64,000 nt of DNA. It comes from Arsukibacterium ikkense. GTDB lineage: Bacteria > Pseudomonadota > Gammaproteobacteria > Enterobacterales > Alteromonadaceae. The number at the start of each line of letters is the position of its first letter. The first letter of the stretch is position 1. The translations under genes were made by a program, and so were the position numbers. This document shows, in pieces, positions 61,389 through 64,000 of this stretch. The notes below the pieces were generated by a model. The model ran no database searches and was not told the DNA's origin. It saw nothing but the letters and a program-made list of their open reading frames with translations. The stretch covers positions 1 to 64,000 of the forward strand of contig NZ_LAHO01000011.1 of the NCBI RefSeq assembly GCF_000987775.1, in the 5' to 3' direction.

Positions 61389-61652
61389 ATGCAGGATGAA
61401 CAGCTCGATCAGGCCATGTTGTTTGAAGTGGTCGAAAACCAATTAGCCGACAACTACCCCAGCGAAGTAAAGGCTACCCTGATGCGGTTGCGGATGACCG
61501 GCAGCAGCTATGATGATGCTATTGCCATGATAGCCTGCGCCCTGGCGCCGGAAATGGTCGATGTGATAGAGCACCAGCAAAGCTTTAATTTGGCGCGCTA
61601 TGTCAGCCATTTAAACTTATTACCACAAACGCCCTGGCTGGAGGAAAGCTAA
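61389..61652 (+). CDS. Small conserved hypothetical protein
   Basis: The 87-aa acidic, helical protein starts at the ATG 8 nt after AAGG. The sequence pattern VIEHQQSFNLARYVSHLNLLPQTPWLE looks like a conserved family motif in gammaproteobacteria without a name I can assign. It has no signal or membrane segment. It ends 2 nt before the small GNAT gene, to which it is presumably coupled. Confidence 0.6.
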   Translation: MQDEQLDQAMLFEVVENQLADNYPSEVKATLMRLRMTGSSYDDAIAMIACALAPEMVDVIEHQQSFNLARYVSHLNLLPQTPWLEES

Positions 61653-61654
61653 CC

Positions 61655-61903
61655 ATGGACGCTGACGATATTATTCACCAGGCCTGGCACCAGCGTTTTG
61701 TGCTGGCCGGCGACGGCGAGCAGGCACAACTGGATTATCAGCTGGCCGGCAATACCATCAACTTTACCAATACCTTTGTACCACCGGAGTTGCGCGGCCA
61801 GGGCCTGGCTGAAAAACTGGTGCGCTACGGCCTGGCCTGGGCCAGAGCACAGAACTTAACCATTTATGCCAGCTGCTGGTATGTGAAAAAATTCCTGGAC
61901 TAA
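61655..61903 (+). CDS. yjdJ: Small GNAT-fold N-acetyltransferase (YjdJ type)
   Basis: The 82-aa protein belongs to the compact GNAT family PF14542 (E. coli YjdJ type). It shows the acetyl-CoA loop PPELRGQGLAEKLVRYGLAWAR and a conserved IYASCWYVKKFL end. GAGGAAAG precedes ATG. Length is normal for the family. Function is unknown; it is co-transcribed with the preceding 87-aa gene and possibly with the S9 peptidase, 14 nt downstream. Confidence 0.85.
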   Translation: MDADDIIHQAWHQRFVLAGDGEQAQLDYQLAGNTINFTNTFVPPELRGQGLAEKLVRYGLAWARAQNLTIYASCWYVKKFLD

Positions 61904-61916
61904 AAAAGGACTTACT

Positions 61917-63824
61917 ATGTTATCACGCCTCACTTTTGCCCTGGCGGTGCTGTTAGGGAGCACCATCCTGAGCGGATGTAACACCAACAGCACCATCGCT
62001 GCTGAGCAGAGCAGCAGCCTTAATGTGCCGCAATACAGTGCCGAGCAATTTTTTGCCACCAAAACCTATTTTGGTAATGATATTAATCATAATGCCACTG
62101 CGATGTTGGTCGCCTCGGATGAAAGCGGCGTATTTAACCTGTATCGGGTAAGCCTGGATGGCAGTAACTGGCAGCCATTAACGCAATCGACTACCGATCC
62201 GGCCTTTCCGGTCAGCTGGTTTCCACAAGATGACCGGCTGCTGTATACCGCCGATCAGGGCGGCAACGAGCTGAACCATGTGTATTTGCGTGAAGTGGAT
62301 GGCACAGTGCGGGACCTGACCCCCGGCGATAAGCTTAAAGCTTACTTTGTTGGCTGGCATAACGACCATAGCTTTTACATTGCCAGCAACGAGCGCGACC
62401 CGCGCTTTTTTGACCTGTATCACTACAACGGCAGCGACTACAGCCGCCAGCTGGTATTTAGCAATAGTGATGGCTATGGCATCAGCGCCGTGAGTAAGGA
62501 CGGCCGCTATGTGGCACTGAGCAAAGAGCGCAATAATGCTGACAACAACCTGTACCTGCTGCAGCTTGGTAACAGTAACGCCAGCCCGGTATTAATTACC
62601 GGGCACCAGGGTAATATTTCGCATCAGGTGTATGGTTTTACCCCGGACAGCACAGCATTGCTGTTTGGCGCCAATGGCAGCAGCGAGTTTGTTGCGGCCT
62701 ACAGCTACAACCTGCAAAGCGGCGCGACCTCACCCTACAGCCAGGCCGACTGGGATATCAGCTTTATTTATTTCAGCGATGATAAACAATACCGGGTACA
62801 AGGGGTCAATGCTGATGCCTCAACGGTGCTGAGCATTACTCACCTGCCCACGGGCAAGGCCCTGCAGTTGCCAGAGCTGCCGGCCGGCGATTTACGCGGC
62901 GTGACCTTTTCCGCTGACAGTAAATATCTGAGTTTTTACTTAAACGCTGATAACAGCCCGTCTAATCTATATGTCTGGCAGCTGGGCAGCCCCGCTGCAA
63001 AACGTTTAACCCAGGCGCTGGACAGCAGCATCAACGAGCAGCATCTGGTACAAAGCAAGGTAGTGCGCTTTAACAGCTTTGACGATGTAACCATACCAGC
63101 GCTGTTGTACAAACCACATCAGGCCACAGCTAATACGAAGCTGCCAGCGGTGATCTGGATCCATGGCGGTCCGGGCGGCCAGTCGCGTACCGGCTACAAT
63201 CCGATGCTCCAGCATCTGGTTAATCATGGATACGCGGTATTATCGGTTAATAACCGCGGCTCAGCTGGCTATGGCAAAACCTTTTTTCACCTGGATGATT
63301 TGCGCCACGGTGAGGATGATTTGCAAGACATTGTGTACGGTAAAAAATACCTGCAAACCCTGGACTGGGTAGCTGGCGATCGCATTGGCGTAATGGGCGG
63401 CAGCTACGGGGGTTACCTGACCATGGCAGCCATGGCCTTTACCGACGAGTTTAACCTTGGCATTAATATTTTCGGGGTAACAAATTGGGTGCGCACCCTG
63501 GAAAGTATTCCACCCTGGTGGGAGGCATTTCGGGAGTCGTTATATGCCGAGCTGGGTGATCCGGCAGTAGACGGCGAGCGGCTGCATCGCATATCTCCGC
63601 TGTTTCACGCTGATAAGGTTAAAAAGCCGGTGCTGGTAGTGCAAGGTGCTAACGACCCACGGGTGTTGCAGGTTGAAAGTGATGAAATGGTCGAAGCCAT
63701 TCGCGCCAATAATGTGCCGGTAGAATATGTATTGTTCGAAGATGAAGGCCATGGTTTTCTGAAAAAAAGCAACCGGATCACCGCCCAGCAGGCCTATCTG
63801 GCATTTTTAAAGCAGTATTTGTAA
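61917..63824 (+). CDS. S9-family peptidase lipoprotein (DPP/acylaminoacyl type)
   Basis: The 635-aa protein is lipidated: signal with lipobox ILSGC (Cys21). It has a propeller-like N-terminal domain (about 40-380) with [19 protein letters not shown] and [12 protein letters not shown] segments. The C-terminal hydrolase domain is complete, with Ser496 in MGGSYGGYL, Asp in GANDPRV and His in [22 protein letters not shown] marks the oxyanion region. Such enzymes cleave oligopeptides outside the cytoplasm. AAGGA precedes ATG. It differs from the S9 enzyme at 21764 in length, anchor and catalytic-site surroundings. Confidence 0.88.
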   Translation: MLSRLTFALAVLLGSTILSGCNTNSTIAAEQSSSLNVPQYSAEQFFATKTYFGNDINHNATAMLVASDESGVFNLYRVSLDGSNWQPLTQSTTDPAFPVSWFPQDDRLLYTADQGGNELNHVYLREVDGTVRDLTPGDKLKAYFVGWHNDHSFYIASNERDPRFFDLYHYNGSDYSRQLVFSNSDGYGISAVSKDGRYVALSKERNNADNNLYLLQLGNSNASPVLITGHQGNISHQVYGFTPDSTALLFGANGSSEFVAAYSYNLQSGATSPYSQADWDISFIYFSDDKQYRVQGVNADASTVLSITHLPTGKALQLPELPAGDLRGVTFSADSKYLSFYLNADNSPSNLYVWQLGSPAAKRLTQALDSSINEQHLVQSKVVRFNSFDDVTIPALLYKPHQATANTKLPAVIWIHGGPGGQSRTGYNPMLQHLVNHGYAVLSVNNRGSAGYGKTFFHLDDLRHGEDDLQDIVYGKKYLQTLDWVAGDRIGVMGGSYGGYLTMAAMAFTDEFNLGINIFGVTNWVRTLESIPPWWEAFRESLYAELGDPAVDGERLHRISPLFHADKVKKPVLVVQGANDPRVLQVESDEMVEAIRANNVPVEYVLFEDEGHGFLKKSNRITAQQAYLAFLKQYL

Positions 63825-63839
63825 CAACAGGCTTTGCAA

Positions 63840-63874
63840 ATAACCACCTGTCGCTGCCAGCGGCACGTGGTTAT
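63840..63874. terminator. Hairpin between convergent genes
   Basis: ATAACCAC and GTGGTTAT form an 8-bp outer stem, with further pairing inside, between the S9 peptidase (plus) and the partial gene at the right edge (minus). Confidence 0.5.
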
Positions 63875-63912
63875 GCAGCAAAACCATTACTAAGCCACGA
63901 TACCAAGGCCAG

Positions 63913-64000
63913 TTAGCGCAGCAGTGAAAACTGATTACCACCGCGGCTTTGTGCATGCAACATAGCAGCAGCTGCGCGCTCGATCAGCAAGCTGGCATCG
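63913..64000 (-). CDS. 3' end of a GGDEF-domain-like gene (cut by the window)
   Basis: Twenty-nine codons are readable on the minus strand before TAA: ASLLIERAAAAMLHAQSRGG then NQFSLLR. This fits the end of a GGDEF domain (ADxAMYxAKxxGxNxF), the tail of diguanylate cyclases. The usual Asp and Tyr of ADxAMY are changed here. The active-site loop lies outside the window, so activity cannot be judged. Confidence 0.55.
   Translation of the reverse strand, partial: DASLLIERAAAAMLHAQSRGGNQFSLLR

Overview
The window looks like chromosome of an aquatic, polysaccharide-degrading gammaproteobacterium of the Alteromonadales/Rheinheimera-Arsukibacterium-Alishewanella type. The reasons are three large TonB-dependent receptors, secreted starch and chitin enzymes, several lipoprotein or exported S9 and M13 peptidases, and a gammaproteobacterial housekeeping set (argA, proB, speA/speE, ilvIH, cnoX, yihG-like acyltransferases, yjfL-ygiB-ygiC). 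Genus is inferred from gene content only. No rRNA, tRNA, CRISPR array, prophage or intact insertion sequence was seen.

Layout. 0.1-1.1 kb: a TPR protein behind a good sigma-70-type promoter. 1.2-17.8 kb: a maltodextrin/starch locus made of a TonB receptor plus lipoprotein pullulanase (minus), a degenerate HD-GYP-like protein (plus), a YdcH protein (minus), a second TonB receptor plus flavin-dependent tryptophan-halogenase-like protein (minus), and a short AraC-type protein translationally coupled to malQ (plus). The two receptor promoters carry the same palindrome, TGAATACGTATTCA, each 2 bp upstream of a -35-like hexamer. A related palindrome lies before the AraC-malQ pair. This suggests one regulon whose regulator is not in the window. 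Downstream of the halogenase is what looks like the collapsed remnant of an amylase-type gene.

17.9-25.1 kb: accessory material. A periplasmic binding protein is bracketed by a 29-nt direct repeat of the malQ 3' end. It is followed by an outer-membrane barrel, four small minus-strand genes of mostly unknown function, an S9 peptidase and a second barrel protein. 25.1-29.6 kb: PepO-type M13 peptidase and the yjfL-ygiB-ygiC operon. 30-36.4 kb: a chitin locus of two multimodular GH18 chitinases and an AA10 lytic polysaccharide monooxygenase. A 128-bp ERIC-like element lies between the chitinases, and a second inverted-repeat element lies before the monooxygenase.

36.6-64 kb: mostly core metabolism. 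It holds argA, a large DUF6351-like hydrolase, a short GlpD-like oxidoreductase, a coiled-coil lipoprotein, proB, DUF4124 proteins, a YiaD-like OmpA lipoprotein, a third TonB receptor, divergent speE/speA, two tandem acyltransferases, a methyltransferase with cnoX, ilvIH, an unknown exported protein, an NRAMP-like transporter lacking the usual metal ligands, a small GNAT, and an S9 peptidase lipoprotein. The right edge cuts a gene that ends like a GGDEF domain.

Working together, secreted pullulanase debranches alpha-glucans, the TonB receptors probably import the oligosaccharides, and MalQ rearranges them in the cytoplasm. In parallel the monooxygenase and chitinases open and hydrolyse chitin. 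No single wholly new system stands out. The best leads are the maltodextrin operators with the halogenase and amylase remnant, the repeat-flanked islet after malQ, the orphan gene run at 19.7-21.5 kb, and the NRAMP homologue with altered metal site.
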